Shown here piece by piece: positions 54,630 to 63,713 of a DNA stretch of 64,000 nt (its first letter is position 1; the number at the start of each line of letters is the position of its first letter). Source of the DNA: [Eubacterium] saphenum (lineage in GTDB: Bacteria; Bacillota; Clostridia; Lachnospirales; Anaerotignaceae); the NCBI GenBank assembly GCA_004557645.1, contig SFGI01000003.1, forward strand, positions 25,858 to 89,857. The letters run 5' to 3'. Under the pieces are notes generated by a model that was not told the origin of the DNA, made no database searches, and saw only the letters and a program-made list of their open reading frames with translations. The position numbers and the translations under genes were made by a program.

Positions 54630-55892
54630 ATGAAGGTTATGGTAGTCGGTGGTGGCGGCAGAGAGCACGCTATCATCAAAAAAATCAAAGAAAATCCCAC
54701 GGTAACAGAACTGTACGCACTGCCCGGCAACGGCGGCATTGCTAAAGATGCAACCTGTGTGGACATCGGCGCAAAGGACATTGAAGGCGTTGTGGCTTTC
54801 GCAAAGGAAAAGGCTATTGATTTTGCAGTGGTCGCACCCGATGATCCTCTGGTACTGGGGATGGTCGATGCATTGAATGCTATCGGCATCCCTTGCTTTG
54901 GCCCTGATAAAAAAGCTGCGATTTTGGAAGGCAGCAAGGTTTTCTCCAAAAACCTGATGAAAAAATATGGTATCCCCACAGCGGCTTATGAAGTATTCGA
55001 CGATATGGAAAAAGCACTGGCATATCTGGAAACAGCACCCCTGCCCACAGTAGTGAAAGCAGATGGCTTGGCTCTGGGTAAGGGGGTTATCATCGCTGAA
55101 ACAAAGGAAGCAGCTCAGGATGCGGTACGTTCCATGATGGCGGATAAGGTATTCGGTGCTAGTGGTGACCACATCGTTATCGAAGAATTTATGACAGGCC
55201 CCGAAGTTTCTGTTTTGGCATTCACAGACGGCAAAACAATGGTTCCCATGGTTTCCGCTATGGACCACAAGAGAGCTTTGGACGGGGATAAGGGTCTGAA
55301 TACAGGCGGCATGGGCACCATTGCCCCCAACCCTTTCTACACAGAAGCAGTGGCAAAGGAATGTATGGAAAAGATCTTCGTTCCTACCATGGAAGCCATG
55401 AACGCAGAAAGCCGTACCTTCAAGGGCTGCCTGTTCTTTGGGTTGATGATCACACCCAATGGCCCCAAGGTGATCGAATATAACTGCCGTTTTGGCGACC
55501 CCGAAACACAGGTGGTACTGCCCCTGCTGGAAAGCGACCTGCTGACTATCATGCAGGCTGTGGCAGCGGAAAAACTGGCGGATGTGGAAGTAAAATTCAG
55601 CGATAAGGCTGCTTGCTGCGTGATTATGGCTTCCGCAGGCTATCCCCAGAGCTATGAAAAAGGCTTCGAGATCACATTGCCTGCAGAGGACAAGCTCATC
55701 TTTGTGGCAGGTGCAAAGGAAGCAGAGGGCAAGCTGCTGACCAACGGCGGTCGTGTGCTGGGTGTAACAGAAATCGCAGATACACTGCCCGAAGCCATTG
55801 CAAAAGCCTATGAAAGCGTAAAAACAGTAAAATTCGACAACGCATACTATAGAAACGACATCGGTAAAAAAGCCCTTGCGGCGGAGGTATAA
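54630..55892 (+). CDS. purD: Phosphoribosylamine-glycine ligase
   Basis: GAR synthetase, ATP-grasp, 420 residues. MVVGGGGREHAIIKKI, DPLVLGMVDALNAIGIPCFGP, KADGLALGKGVIIAE, and NTGGMGTIAPNPF with NCRFGDPETQVVLP. AAAGGAGACATACAA ribosome site. purL begins two bases after its stop with the ribosome site inside purD. Confidence 0.97.
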   Translation: MKVMVVGGGGREHAIIKKIKENPTVTELYALPGNGGIAKDATCVDIGAKDIEGVVAFAKEKAIDFAVVAPDDPLVLGMVDALNAIGIPCFGPDKKAAILEGSKVFSKNLMKKYGIPTAAYEVFDDMEKALAYLETAPLPTVVKADGLALGKGVIIAETKEAAQDAVRSMMADKVFGASGDHIVIEEFMTGPEVSVLAFTDGKTMVPMVSAMDHKRALDGDKGLNTGGMGTIAPNPFYTEAVAKECMEKIFVPTMEAMNAESRTFKGCLFFGLMITPNGPKVIEYNCRFGDPETQVVLPLLESDLLTIMQAVAAEKLADVEVKFSDKAACCVIMASAGYPQSYEKGFEITLPAEDKLIFVAGAKEAEGKLLTNGGRVLGVTEIADTLPEAIAKAYESVKTVKFDNAYYRNDIGKKALAAEV

Positions 55893-55894
55893 CC

Positions 55895-58800
55895 ATGGTT
55901 TATAGAATTTATGTTGAAAAGAAACAGGGTCTGGCTGCGGAAGCAGCCTCCCTGAAAGGCGATATCGTCAATCTGCTGGGCATCAAGGGCCTGACAGATC
56001 TGCGCCTTTTGAACCGTTACGATGTGGAACACATCGACAAAGAGCTGTTTGATTACTGCAAACAGACTGTATTTTCCGAACCCCAGCTGGATGATCTGAG
56101 AGAAGAGATCCCCGCTGACGGCGCGGCTGTTTTTGCTGTGGAATATTTGCCCGGTCAGTTCGACCAGAGAGCCAATTCCGCTGCAGAATGTATCCAGATC
56201 ATTTCCAAGCAGGAAAGACCTCTGGTAAAAACAGCAAAAGTTTATGTCCTGTACGGCACCCTGACAGAAGATGATGTGGATGCGATCAAAAAATTCCTCA
56301 TCAACCCTGTAGAATCCAGAGAAGCAACATTGGATGCCTTCGATACACTGGATGTAAAATATGAAATCCCTACAGAAGTTGCAACAGTTGAAGGCTTCCG
56401 TGGTCTGGATGAAACAGCCCTGATGGCATTTATCAAAGACAATGGTCTGGCGATGGATCTGGATGATATCAAAGTCTGCCAGAATTATTTCCTGAGCGAA
56501 CAGAGAGACCCCACCATCACAGAAATCAAGATGATCGATACCTACTGGTCCGATCACTGCCGCCATACCACATTCCTGACAACCATCGACAGCATCAAAT
56601 TTGAAGATGAAGTGCTGCAGGCAGCTTATAACGAATATTTGGCGACCAGAGCAGCTATCGGCAGAACAAAACCCATCAACCTGATGGATATGGGTACTAT
56701 CGTTGCAAAATTCCTGAAACAGGAAGGCAAGCTGGATAAGCTGGATGAATCCGAAGAAATCAATGCTTGTACTGTAAAAATCGACGTTGATGTGGAAGGC
56801 GAAACACAGAAATGGCTGCTGCTGTTCAAAAATGAAACCCACAACCACCCCACAGAAATCGAACCCTTCGGCGGCGCGGCAACCTGCGTGGGCGGTGCTA
56901 TCCGTGACCCTCTGAGCGGTCGTTCCTATGTTTACGCTGCTATGCGTGTAACAGGTGCAGGCAACCCCCTGACACCCGTTTCCGAAACCATGCGCGGCAA
57001 ACTGCCTCAGCGTAAGATCGTGACAACAGCTGCGGCTGGTTACAGTTCCTACGGGAACCAGATCGGTCTGGCAACAGGTCAGGTAGATGAACTGTACCAT
57101 GACGGTTATGTGGCAAAGAGAATGGAAATCGGTGCTGTTATCGCAGCGGCTCCTGCGGAAAACGTACGCAGAGAACGCCCTGTGGACAGCGATATCGTTA
57201 TCCTGCTGGGCGGCAGAACAGGCCGTGACGGCTGCGGCGGTGCAACAGGCTCCTCCAAATCCCATACACTGGAATCTCTGGAAAGCTGCGGCGCAGAAGT
57301 ACAGAAGGGGAACGCTCCCGAAGAAAGAAAACTGCAGAGACTGTTCAGAAACCCCGAAGCATCCAAGCTCATCAAACGTTGTAACGACTTTGGTGCCGGC
57401 GGTGTTTCCGTTGCCATCGGCGAATTGGCAGATGGCCTGGAAATCGACCTGAATGCAGTACCTAAAAAATATGACGGTCTGGACGGCACAGAACTGGCAA
57501 TTTCCGAATCTCAGGAAAGAATGGCAGTTGTCGTTGCTGCAGCAGACGTAGAACGTTTCAAAGAACTGGCATACGCAGAAAACCTGGAAGCAACCGTAGT
57601 TGCCAGAGTCACAGAAAAACCTTATCTGGTAATGAACTGGAACGGCAAAAATATCGTAAATATCTCCCGTGCATTCCTGGATTCCAACGGTGCGGAAAAA
57701 CATATCGACATCGCTCCTGCGGCTCCTCAGCCCTTCGCAAAAGAAATCCCCGCAGATTTCAAGAAAGGCTATATGGAACTGGCACAGGATCTGAATGTAT
57801 GCTCCAAGAGAGGTCTGTCCGAACGTTTCGACTCCACCATCGGTGCCGGTACGGTTCTGATGCCTTTTGGCGGCAAAAATCAGAAAACACCCATTCAGGC
57901 TATGGTAAATAAAGTATCCGTAGAAAAACAGGATACCACAACCTGCTCCCTGATGGCTTGGGGCTACAACCCCTTCATCGCGGAAAAGAGCCCTTACCAC
58001 AGTGCATATCTGGCAGTTGTGGAATCTGTTGCGAAACTGGTGGCAACAGGCGCGAAATTTGAAGATGTATACCTGTCCTTCCAGGAATACTTCGAAAAAC
58101 CTATGAAAGACGGCAAACGCTGGGGCAAACCTCTGGCTGCTCTGCTGGGTGCATTCATGGCACAGAAGGGTCTGGAAATTGCTGCTATCGGCGGTAAAGA
58201 CTCTATGAGCGGTACCTTTGAACATATCGATGTACCTCCCACACTGGTTTCCTTCGCGGTAACAACAGATAATATCAACAACATCGTTTCTCCTGAATTC
58301 AAAGGCGAAGGCCATAAAGTGGTTCTGGTGAAACCTGAATACGATAAAGACGGTCTGCCTACTACAGACAGCCTGAAGAAGGTATTCGACGTGGTAACCG
58401 GCCTGATGAGAGAAGGCAAGGTTGCAGCGGCATATACACCTACTTACGGCGGCGTGGCAGAAGCTATCCTGAAGATGGCTATGGGTAACGATATCGGTTT
58501 CACTTATGCTGACGGCGTAAGCAAAGAGGATATCTTCGGTTACAACTATGGCGCATTCGTTCTGGAACTGACAGCAGACGCAGAAGCTGGCATCCTGCTG
58601 GGTACCACAGGCGGTAGCGCGATCGTTTGCGGCAGCGAAAGCATTGCTCTGGATGAAATCTTTGCGGCTTATGAAAATAAACTGGAAGAAATCTATCCTA
58701 TGCACGCTGCGGCAGAGGAAAAAGCAGAAATCCCTGCATTCACAACAAAAGCAGAAGGCATTACCTATAAAGCAGCAGCATCCGTTGCAAAACCCCGTGT

Positions 58801-59587
58801 GCTGATCCCTGTATTCCCCGGTACAAACTGCGAATTCGACTCTGCGAAGGCTGTAGAACGGGCTGGCGCAAAGGCGGAGCTCTTCGTTATCAACAACCTG
58901 TCTGCATCCGGCATCGCAGATTCCATCGAACGCTTCGCAAAAGAAGTAAAACAGTCCCAGACTATCTTTATCCCCGGTGGCTTCTCCGGCGGTGACGAAC
59001 CCGATGGTTCCGGTAAATTCATCACAGCATTCTTCCGCAATCCTGAAATCAAGGAAGCGGTAACAGCACACCTGAAAGAAAGAGACGGTCTGATCTGCGG
59101 TATCTGTAACGGTTTCCAGGCATTGATCAAGTTGGGTCTGGTGCCTTATGGCGAAATCATCGACACAGATGAAACTTGTCCTACCCTGTCCTACAATACC
59201 ATCAGCAGACACCAGTCCAAGATCGTTCGTGTGAGACTGGCAACAGAAAAATCTCCTTGGCTGACAAATGTAAAAGCCGGCGATATCTTCAGCGTGCCTA
59301 TTTCCCACGGCGAAGGCCGTATCCTGATGGATGATAAACTGGTACAGGAACTGGCAGCAAAAGGTCAGATCCTGACACAGTATGTAGACGAAAAAGGTCT
59401 GCCCACTAACGATATCCAGTTCAACCCCAACGGCTCTACTTATGCGATTGAAGGTCTGATCTCTCCCGATGGTCGTGTCATCGGTAAGATGGGCCATGCA
59501 GAACGTATTGGTGACGGTCTGTATCAGAACGTAGAGGGCAACTATGATATGAAGCTGTTTAAATCCATGGTTGATTATTTCAAATAA
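55895..59587 (+). CDS. purL: Phosphoribosylformylglycinamidine synthase, single-chain
   Basis: Large fused FGAM synthase, 1230 residues, combining synthetase and glutaminase, in contrast to the PurSQL split form of Bacillus. MVYRIYVEKKQGLAAEA N-terminal domain; central ATP-binding halves with NETHNHPTEIEPFGGAAT, GGRTGRDGCGGATGSS and IGGKDSMSGT. The C-terminal glutaminase has FPGTNCEFDSA, IPGGFSGGDEPDGSGKF, catalytic Cys in GICNGFQALIKLG, and VPISHGEGR. Last gene of the operon. Confidence 0.97.
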   Translation: MVYRIYVEKKQGLAAEAASLKGDIVNLLGIKGLTDLRLLNRYDVEHIDKELFDYCKQTVFSEPQLDDLREEIPADGAAVFAVEYLPGQFDQRANSAAECIQIISKQERPLVKTAKVYVLYGTLTEDDVDAIKKFLINPVESREATLDAFDTLDVKYEIPTEVATVEGFRGLDETALMAFIKDNGLAMDLDDIKVCQNYFLSEQRDPTITEIKMIDTYWSDHCRHTTFLTTIDSIKFEDEVLQAAYNEYLATRAAIGRTKPINLMDMGTIVAKFLKQEGKLDKLDESEEINACTVKIDVDVEGETQKWLLLFKNETHNHPTEIEPFGGAATCVGGAIRDPLSGRSYVYAAMRVTGAGNPLTPVSETMRGKLPQRKIVTTAAAGYSSYGNQIGLATGQVDELYHDGYVAKRMEIGAVIAAAPAENVRRERPVDSDIVILLGGRTGRDGCGGATGSSKSHTLESLESCGAEVQKGNAPEERKLQRLFRNPEASKLIKRCNDFGAGGVSVAIGELADGLEIDLNAVPKKYDGLDGTELAISESQERMAVVVAAADVERFKELAYAENLEATVVARVTEKPYLVMNWNGKNIVNISRAFLDSNGAEKHIDIAPAAPQPFAKEIPADFKKGYMELAQDLNVCSKRGLSERFDSTIGAGTVLMPFGGKNQKTPIQAMVNKVSVEKQDTTTCSLMAWGYNPFIAEKSPYHSAYLAVVESVAKLVATGAKFEDVYLSFQEYFEKPMKDGKRWGKPLAALLGAFMAQKGLEIAAIGGKDSMSGTFEHIDVPPTLVSFAVTTDNINNIVSPEFKGEGHKVVLVKPEYDKDGLPTTDSLKKVFDVVTGLMREGKVAAAYTPTYGGVAEAILKMAMGNDIGFTYADGVSKEDIFGYNYGAFVLELTADAEAGILLGTTGGSAIVCGSESIALDEIFAAYENKLEEIYPMHAAAEEKAEIPAFTTKAEGITYKAAASVAKPRVLIPVFPGTNCEFDSAKAVERAGAKAELFVINNLSASGIADSIERFAKEVKQSQTIFIPGGFSGGDEPDGSGKFITAFFRNPEIKEAVTAHLKERDGLICGICNGFQALIKLGLVPYGEIIDTDETCPTLSYNTISRHQSKIVRVRLATEKSPWLTNVKAGDIFSVPISHGEGRILMDDKLVQELAAKGQILTQYVDEKGLPTNDIQFNPNGSTYAIEGLISPDGRVIGKMGHAERIGDGLYQNVEGNYDMKLFKSMVDYFK

Positions 59588-59597
59588 AATACGTTAA

Positions 59598-59624
59598 GAG
59601 AGGTGGCTTAGCCGCCTCTTTTTT
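59598..59624 (+). terminator. Terminator of the purine operon
   Basis: AGAGGTGGC-tta-GCCGCCTCT followed by TTTTTT (one G-T pair). Confidence 0.9.
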
Positions 59625-59626
59625 CG

Positions 59627-59655
59627 TTGCATGAAAGGGAAAAGAATGATAGTAT
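59627..59655 (+). promoter_or_regulatory. Sigma-A promoter of the threonine aldolase gene
   Basis: TTGCAT at 59627-59632, 17 bases, TAGTAT at 59650-59655, 49 bases before the start. Confidence 0.6.
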
Positions 59656-59704
59656 AGGAAATGGTATGAAATGCAATTTTTGCTGAAATATAGGAGGAAG
59701 AAAA

Positions 59705-60742
59705 ATGATTCGGTTTGAATGTGACTATGCGGAAGGTATGCACCAGAGAATTTTGGACAGACTGATGGAAACAAATATGGAACAGACAGCGGGCTATGGC
59801 GTCGATCCCCATTGCGACCATGCAAGAGAACTGATCAAACAGGCTTGCGGCAGGGATGATGTGGATGTGCATTTTCTGGTGGGCGGTACACAGACAAATA
59901 TGACGGTGATCGCCGCAACGCTGCGTCCCTATCAGGGCGTTTTCTGTGCCAATACAGGACACCTGAACGTACACGAAACAGGAGCTATCGAAGCAACAGG
60001 ACATAAGGTTATCGTGCTGCCTACAACGGAAGACGGCAAGCTGACAGCAGAGGTTATTCAGGAAGGCTATGATGCTCACTGGGGCGATGAAACCCATGAA
60101 CATATCGCCCAGCCCGGTATGGTCTATATTTCTCAGTCTACAGAAGACGGCACAACATACACAAAGGCAGAACTGACAGCCATCAGTGCAACCTGCCGCA
60201 AATGCGGTCTGCCCCTGTTCATTGACGGCGCAAGATTGGGTTATGCGTTGGCGGCAGAAGGCTGCGATTACACACTGAACGATATTGCCAATCTGGCAGA
60301 TGTGTTTTATATCGGCGGCACAAAGGTCGGTGCCATGATGGGGGAAGCCGTTGTCATCGTAAATCCTTCCCTGAAAAGAGACTTCCGTTATATGATCAAG
60401 CAGAGAGGCGGTATGCTGGCGAAGGGCAGACTGCTGGGCATCCAGTTTGAAACACTGTTCGAAGATGGTCTGTATTTTGAAGTGGCGAAGCACGCAGATG
60501 ACCTGGCAATGCAGATCCGCAGAGCCTTTGAAGCAAAGGGTATCAAAATGCTGTTTGATTCTAAGACGAATCAGCAATTCCCCATCCTGCCCAACGATAT
60601 GATGGAAAAGCTGGCAGAAAAATACGCCTTTTCCTTCTGGACCAAGGTAGGGGATAGCCATACAGCCGTGCGCTTCTGCACAAGCTGGGCAACAAAAGAA
60701 GAAAATGTGGCTGAACTGCTGAAAGACATTGAAAATATTTAA
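59705..60742 (+). CDS. Low-specificity L-threonine aldolase family PLP enzyme
   Basis: Beta-eliminating lyase family (GLY1/LtaE), which cleaves threonine/allo-threonine to glycine and acetaldehyde. 345 residues. GTQTNMTVIAATLRPYQGVF (PLP ring region), FIDGARLGYALAAEG (Asp), and the PLP lysine in YIGGTKVGAMMGEA. The glycine product could feed purine synthesis (PurD), which is a context inference. AGGAGGAAGAAAA site. Confidence 0.92.
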   Translation: MIRFECDYAEGMHQRILDRLMETNMEQTAGYGVDPHCDHARELIKQACGRDDVDVHFLVGGTQTNMTVIAATLRPYQGVFCANTGHLNVHETGAIEATGHKVIVLPTTEDGKLTAEVIQEGYDAHWGDETHEHIAQPGMVYISQSTEDGTTYTKAELTAISATCRKCGLPLFIDGARLGYALAAEGCDYTLNDIANLADVFYIGGTKVGAMMGEAVVIVNPSLKRDFRYMIKQRGGMLAKGRLLGIQFETLFEDGLYFEVAKHADDLAMQIRRAFEAKGIKMLFDSKTNQQFPILPNDMMEKLAEKYAFSFWTKVGDSHTAVRFCTSWATKEENVAELLKDIENI

Positions 60743-60755
60743 TGATTAAAAAAGT

Positions 60756-60787
60756 AACCCCGATTCCAAAAAGAATCGGGGTTTTTG
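60756..60787 (+). terminator. Intrinsic terminator after the threonine aldolase
   Basis: AACCCCGATTC-caaaaa-GAATCGGGGTT with TTTTT. The minus-strand flank is also T-rich, so it may serve prfC as well. Confidence 0.9.
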
Positions 60788-60810
60788 TCTGATTGAGATT
60801 ATTTTTCTTC

Positions 60811-60890
60811 TGCAAAAACGACAGTTTTTGCGTATAGGTTTCCAAAGGGGTAACCCCTTTGGTGGGAGTTTGAGGGTGAAACCCTCAAGA
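60811..60890 (-). repeat. Three-hairpin intergenic repeat, copy E
   Basis: Stems GCAAAAAC/GTTTTTGC (60812-60831), CCAAAGGGG/CCCCTTTGG (60842-60862), TTGAGGGT/ACCCTCAA (60870-60888). Read on the minus strand it follows the prfC stop codon within three bases, as copies A and B do for their genes. Confidence 0.78.
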
Positions 60891-60892
60891 AT

Positions 60893-62485
60893 TTAGCCTT
60901 CCAGATGCTCTGTATCATCCACATCCAGTGCTTCAACCAGCTTCACTTCGGGGTTTTTCTGCATGAAGTTGTTCAGCGTGTACTGGTTTGCAAACAGCAG
61001 GATGGGGCGTTCGAAGTGGTCATATACCAGCGTGCTTCTTGCTACAACATAATCTTTTACATCCTTGGGAGAACCGGGCGCAACCCAACGGGCTACCTGA
61101 TATTCCAAAGGCTCCATACGAATCTCGGAATTGTATTCATTCAGCAGTCTGTACTGGAATACTTCAAACTGCAGCTGACCAACGGCACCCAGAATGACAT
61201 CGTTGAATTCATTGTGATAAACCTGGATAGCACCTTCCTGTGCCAGCTGCTGTACGCCTTTCTGGAACTGTTTTGCCTTCAGGGAATTGACAGGACGCAC
61301 ACGGCAGAATAATTCAGGAGGGAAGGTAGGCAGAGGTTCGAAGAAGAGCTTTTCCTTCCGGTCTGTCAGGGTATCCCCGATCTGGAAGTTGCCGCTGTCG
61401 TAGATACCGATGATATCGCCGGCAATGGCTGTTTCTACGGTTTCTCGGTCATTTGCCATCAGGTGGGTAGACTGGCTCAGCTTCATCTGCTTGCCTGTTC
61501 TGGAGAGGGTCACGTTCATACCTCTGTTGAATGTGCCGGAGCAGATGCGGAGGAATGCCAGTCTGTCCCGGTGAGCAGGGTTCATATTCGCCTGGATCTT
61601 GAAAATAAAACCGCTGAAGAAATCATCATTGGGAGTTACTTCGCCAGTGGTTGTCTTTCTGGCACCGGGGGAAGGGGACCATTCCAGGAAATGATGCAGG
61701 AAGGAGGTGATGCCAAAGTCTGCCAGAGCGGAACCAAAGAATACGGGAGACAGCTTACCATCTTTGATGGCCTGCAGATCGAAGGGGTTGCCTGCGCCGT
61801 CCAACAGTTCCATTTCACTGCGGAGGATGTCCAGGTTTGCATCGGAGATGACGCCTTCCAGTGTATCGCCGAATACACCGTTGGCACCCAGTTCCACTAC
61901 GCCGTTTTTCTGTTTATACAGGTAAACTTTATTTTCCAGTCTGTCGTAGATGCCTTCGAAAGTCAGGCCGTTGCCGATGGGCCATGTCACTGCTGTGGAG
62001 GGCAGACCCAGTGCATCTTCCAGGTCAGCCATGCAATCCAAGGGATCTTTGGACTGACGGTCCAGTTTGTTGATGAATGTGAAGATAGGGATCTCACGCA
62101 TACTGCAGACTTTAAACAGCTTTACTGTCTGGGCTTCCACACCCTTTGCCGCGTCGATGACCATGACCGCACTGTCTACGGAGGTCAGGATACGGTAAGT
62201 ATCTTCACCGAAGTCGTTATGACCGGGGGTATCCATGATGGAAACCACTTTGCCGTCGTATTCGAACTGCATAACGGAGGAAGTAACAGAGATACCTCTC
62301 TGTTTTTCAATTTCCATCCAGTCACTCTTTGCGAATTTGTTTTTGCCTCTTGCTTTTACCGTACCTGCTTCACGGATGGCACCGCCGTGGAGCAGCAGTT
62401 TTTCTGTCAGTGTTGTTTTACCTGCGTCGGGGTGGGAGATGATCCCGAAAATACGACGCTTCTGGATCGCTTCTGCGTTACTCAT
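60893..62485 (-). CDS. prfC: Peptide chain release factor 3
   Basis: GTPase that recycles RF1/RF2. 530 residues. ATG 62485 gives MSNAEAIQKRRIFGIISHPDAG, with an AAAGGAAGAAATAT site; an in-frame start 54 bases upstream adds 18 odd residues. G1 SHPDAGKTTLTEKLL, G3 DTPGHNDFGEDTY, G4 NKLDRQSKDP. Usual length for RF3. Transcribed opposite to its neighbours, ending in a repeat copy. Confidence 0.97.
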   Translation of the reverse strand: MSNAEAIQKRRIFGIISHPDAGKTTLTEKLLLHGGAIREAGTVKARGKNKFAKSDWMEIEKQRGISVTSSVMQFEYDGKVVSIMDTPGHNDFGEDTYRILTSVDSAVMVIDAAKGVEAQTVKLFKVCSMREIPIFTFINKLDRQSKDPLDCMADLEDALGLPSTAVTWPIGNGLTFEGIYDRLENKVYLYKQKNGVVELGANGVFGDTLEGVISDANLDILRSEMELLDGAGNPFDLQAIKDGKLSPVFFGSALADFGITSFLHHFLEWSPSPGARKTTTGEVTPNDDFFSGFIFKIQANMNPAHRDRLAFLRICSGTFNRGMNVTLSRTGKQMKLSQSTHLMANDRETVETAIAGDIIGIYDSGNFQIGDTLTDRKEKLFFEPLPTFPPELFCRVRPVNSLKAKQFQKGVQQLAQEGAIQVYHNEFNDVILGAVGQLQFEVFQYRLLNEYNSEIRMEPLEYQVARWVAPGSPKDVKDYVVARSTLVYDHFERPILLFANQYTLNNFMQKNPEVKLVEALDVDDTEHLEG

Positions 62486-62638
62486 ATATTTCTTCCTTTC
62501 TTTTTGGAATGAATTCACAATATTTCTGTAAAAAGACAATACTTCATATTATTTTACCTGAATTTCAACAAAAATGGAATATAAAGATGTGAAAAAAGTG
62601 AAAAGAACAGAAATTTTTATGTTTCCGGAGAAAATACA

Positions 62639-62667
62639 TTGACTGTATAATGTCTTTGGATTAAAAT
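62639..62667 (+). promoter_or_regulatory. Sigma-A promoter of ridA
   Basis: TTGACT at 62639-62644, 17 bases, TAAAAT at 62662-62667, 53 bases before the start. Confidence 0.7.
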
Positions 62668-62719
62668 AGATGCGTTAGGTAAACCAACTAAATGATTATT
62701 TTTTTTGGAGGTAATGAAA

Positions 62720-63094
62720 ATGAAATTTACAAGCACAGATAAAGCACCCGCAGCTCTGGGTCCCTACTCTCAGGCAGTTTCCGTAAATGGTCTGCTGTTC
62801 ACATCCGGCCAGATCGCTCTGGATCCTGCAACAGGTGAAATCGTTGGCTCTGACGTTCAGGCTCAGGCTGAACAGGTTTGCAAAAACCTGGCTGCAGTTC
62901 TGGAAGCAAATGGTCTGACATTCACAGACGCTGTAAAAACAACATGCTTCCTGGCTGACATGGGCGACTTCGCTGCATTCAACGAAGTTTACGGCAAATA
63001 CTTCACAGGCAAACCCGCACGTTCCTGCGTAGCAGTAAAAACACTGCCCAAGAACGTTCTGTGCGAAGTTGAAGTAATCGCAGAAATGAAATAA
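62720..63094 (+). CDS. ridA: RidA family enamine/imine deaminase
   Basis: Hydrolyses reactive 2-aminoacrylate-type enamines released by PLP enzymes. 124 residues from the ATG at 62720, eight bases after GGAGG at 62707-62711; earlier TTG/ATG codons in frame are too close to that site. APAALGPYSQAVSVNGLLFTSGQI, the LDPATGEIVG loop, and CVAVKTLPKNVLCEVEVIAE with the active-site Arg in KPARSCVAV. Neighbouring PLP enzyme (threonine aldolase) is a natural partner. Confidence 0.95.
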   Translation: MKFTSTDKAPAALGPYSQAVSVNGLLFTSGQIALDPATGEIVGSDVQAQAEQVCKNLAAVLEANGLTFTDAVKTTCFLADMGDFAAFNEVYGKYFTGKPARSCVAVKTLPKNVLCEVEVIAEMK

Positions 63095-63101
63095 AAAACC
63101 G

Positions 63102-63138
63102 AAATAAGTCTCTGTCTTTGACGGAGACTTATTTTTTT
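63102..63138 (+). terminator. Intrinsic terminator after ridA
   Basis: AATAAGTCTC(tg)TC-ttt-GA(cg)GAGACTTATT followed by TTTTT. Confidence 0.88.
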
Positions 63139-63180
63139 CATGGAACTCTGATTGTATTTGATAAAATACAAAAAAGATTG

Positions 63181-63209
63181 TTGACAGTTGGAATATCCTG
63201 TGTTATTAT
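63181..63209 (+). promoter_or_regulatory. Promoter of the first tRNA-Pro gene
   Basis: Perfect TTGACA (63181-63186), 17 bases, TATTAT (63204-63209). The spacer ends in TCCTGTGT, identical in the second copy. Confidence 0.9.
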
Positions 63210-63215
63210 AAACAA

Positions 63216-63234
63216 GTCGCTGAACGAAAGCGAT
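63216..63234 (+). other. 5' leader hairpin of tRNA-Pro copy 1
   Basis: GTCGCT (63216-63221) pairs with AGCGAT (63229-63234), G-T closing pair. It begins at the expected transcription start. The equivalent stem in copy 2 is GCCGCT/AGCGGC, with paired changes. Confidence 0.65.
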
Positions 63235-63244
63235 GGAAAAATAT

Positions 63245-63318
63245 CGAGGCGTGGCTCAGCTTGGTAGAGCGCTACATTAGGGATGTAGAGGTCGCAAGTT
63301 CAAATCTTGTCGCCTCGA
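63245..63318 (+). tRNA. tRNA-Pro(AGG), copy 1
   Basis: Acceptor CGAGGCG/CGCCTCG, D stem GCTC/GAGC, anticodon stem CTACA/TGTAG with loop TTAGGGA (anticodon AGG, positions 34-36), T arm GCAAG-TTCAAAT-CTTGT, discriminator A. The C1-G72 pair, A73 and G35-G36-G37 are typical of proline tRNA. No CCA is encoded; T8 follows. Confidence 0.95.
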
Positions 63319-63378
63319 TTTTTTTTGAAAAAACATTTCTTTGCCAGAAAAAAGTGCAGAAGAAAAATAAAAAAACAA

Positions 63379-63407
63379 TTGACAGGAATCCAATCCTGTG
63401 TTAATAT
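63379..63407 (+). promoter_or_regulatory. Promoter of the second tRNA-Pro gene
   Basis: TTGACA (63379-63384), 17 bases, TAATAT (63402-63407). Confidence 0.9.
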
Positions 63408-63413
63408 AAACAA

Positions 63414-63430
63414 GCCGCTGGATGAGCGGC
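63414..63430 (+). other. 5' leader hairpin of tRNA-Pro copy 2
   Basis: GCCGCT (63414-63419) pairs with AGCGGC (63425-63430). Same position as copy 1's hairpin relative to promoter and tRNA, with compensatory T-A to C-G change. Confidence 0.65.
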
Positions 63431-63439
63431 GAAAAATGT

Positions 63440-63513
63440 CGAGGCGTGGCTCAGCTTGGTAGAGCGCTACATTAGGGATGTAGAGGTCGCAAGTTCAAAT
63501 CTTGTCGCCTCGA
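63440..63513 (+). tRNA. tRNA-Pro(AGG), copy 2
   Basis: Identical in sequence to copy 1 over its 74 bases, without CCA. A separate promoter and leader precede it, and a terminator follows at 63528. Confidence 0.95.
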
Positions 63514-63527
63514 TTGGAAATTAAGAG

Positions 63528-63568
63528 TCCGAAAACGTTGAAAAATCAAGGTTTTCGGATTTTTTTTA
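63528..63568 (+). terminator. Intrinsic terminator after the second tRNA-Pro
   Basis: TCCGAAAAC / GTTTTCGGA with a loop of GTTGAAAAATCAAG type, then eight T residues. Confidence 0.9.
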
Positions 63569-63713
63569 TTTTATTTTTTGGTTAGTTATTTGGAGTAACA
63601 TGGATATATTTTGCAAAAAATATACCAGTTTTTCAAGTCAGTTATCAAGTCAAGTGTTTTGAAAATGAGTTTGTTGGCCAAAAGAGGATAAAAAAATAGG
63701 GAGATCACAAAAA

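Noticed and set aside
55847..59497. A 1216-codon open frame on the minus strand opposite purL
   Set aside because: It is the mirror of a strongly codon-biased real gene. Its translation is rich in Cys, Phe, His and Ile with no recognisable domain and no ribosome site.
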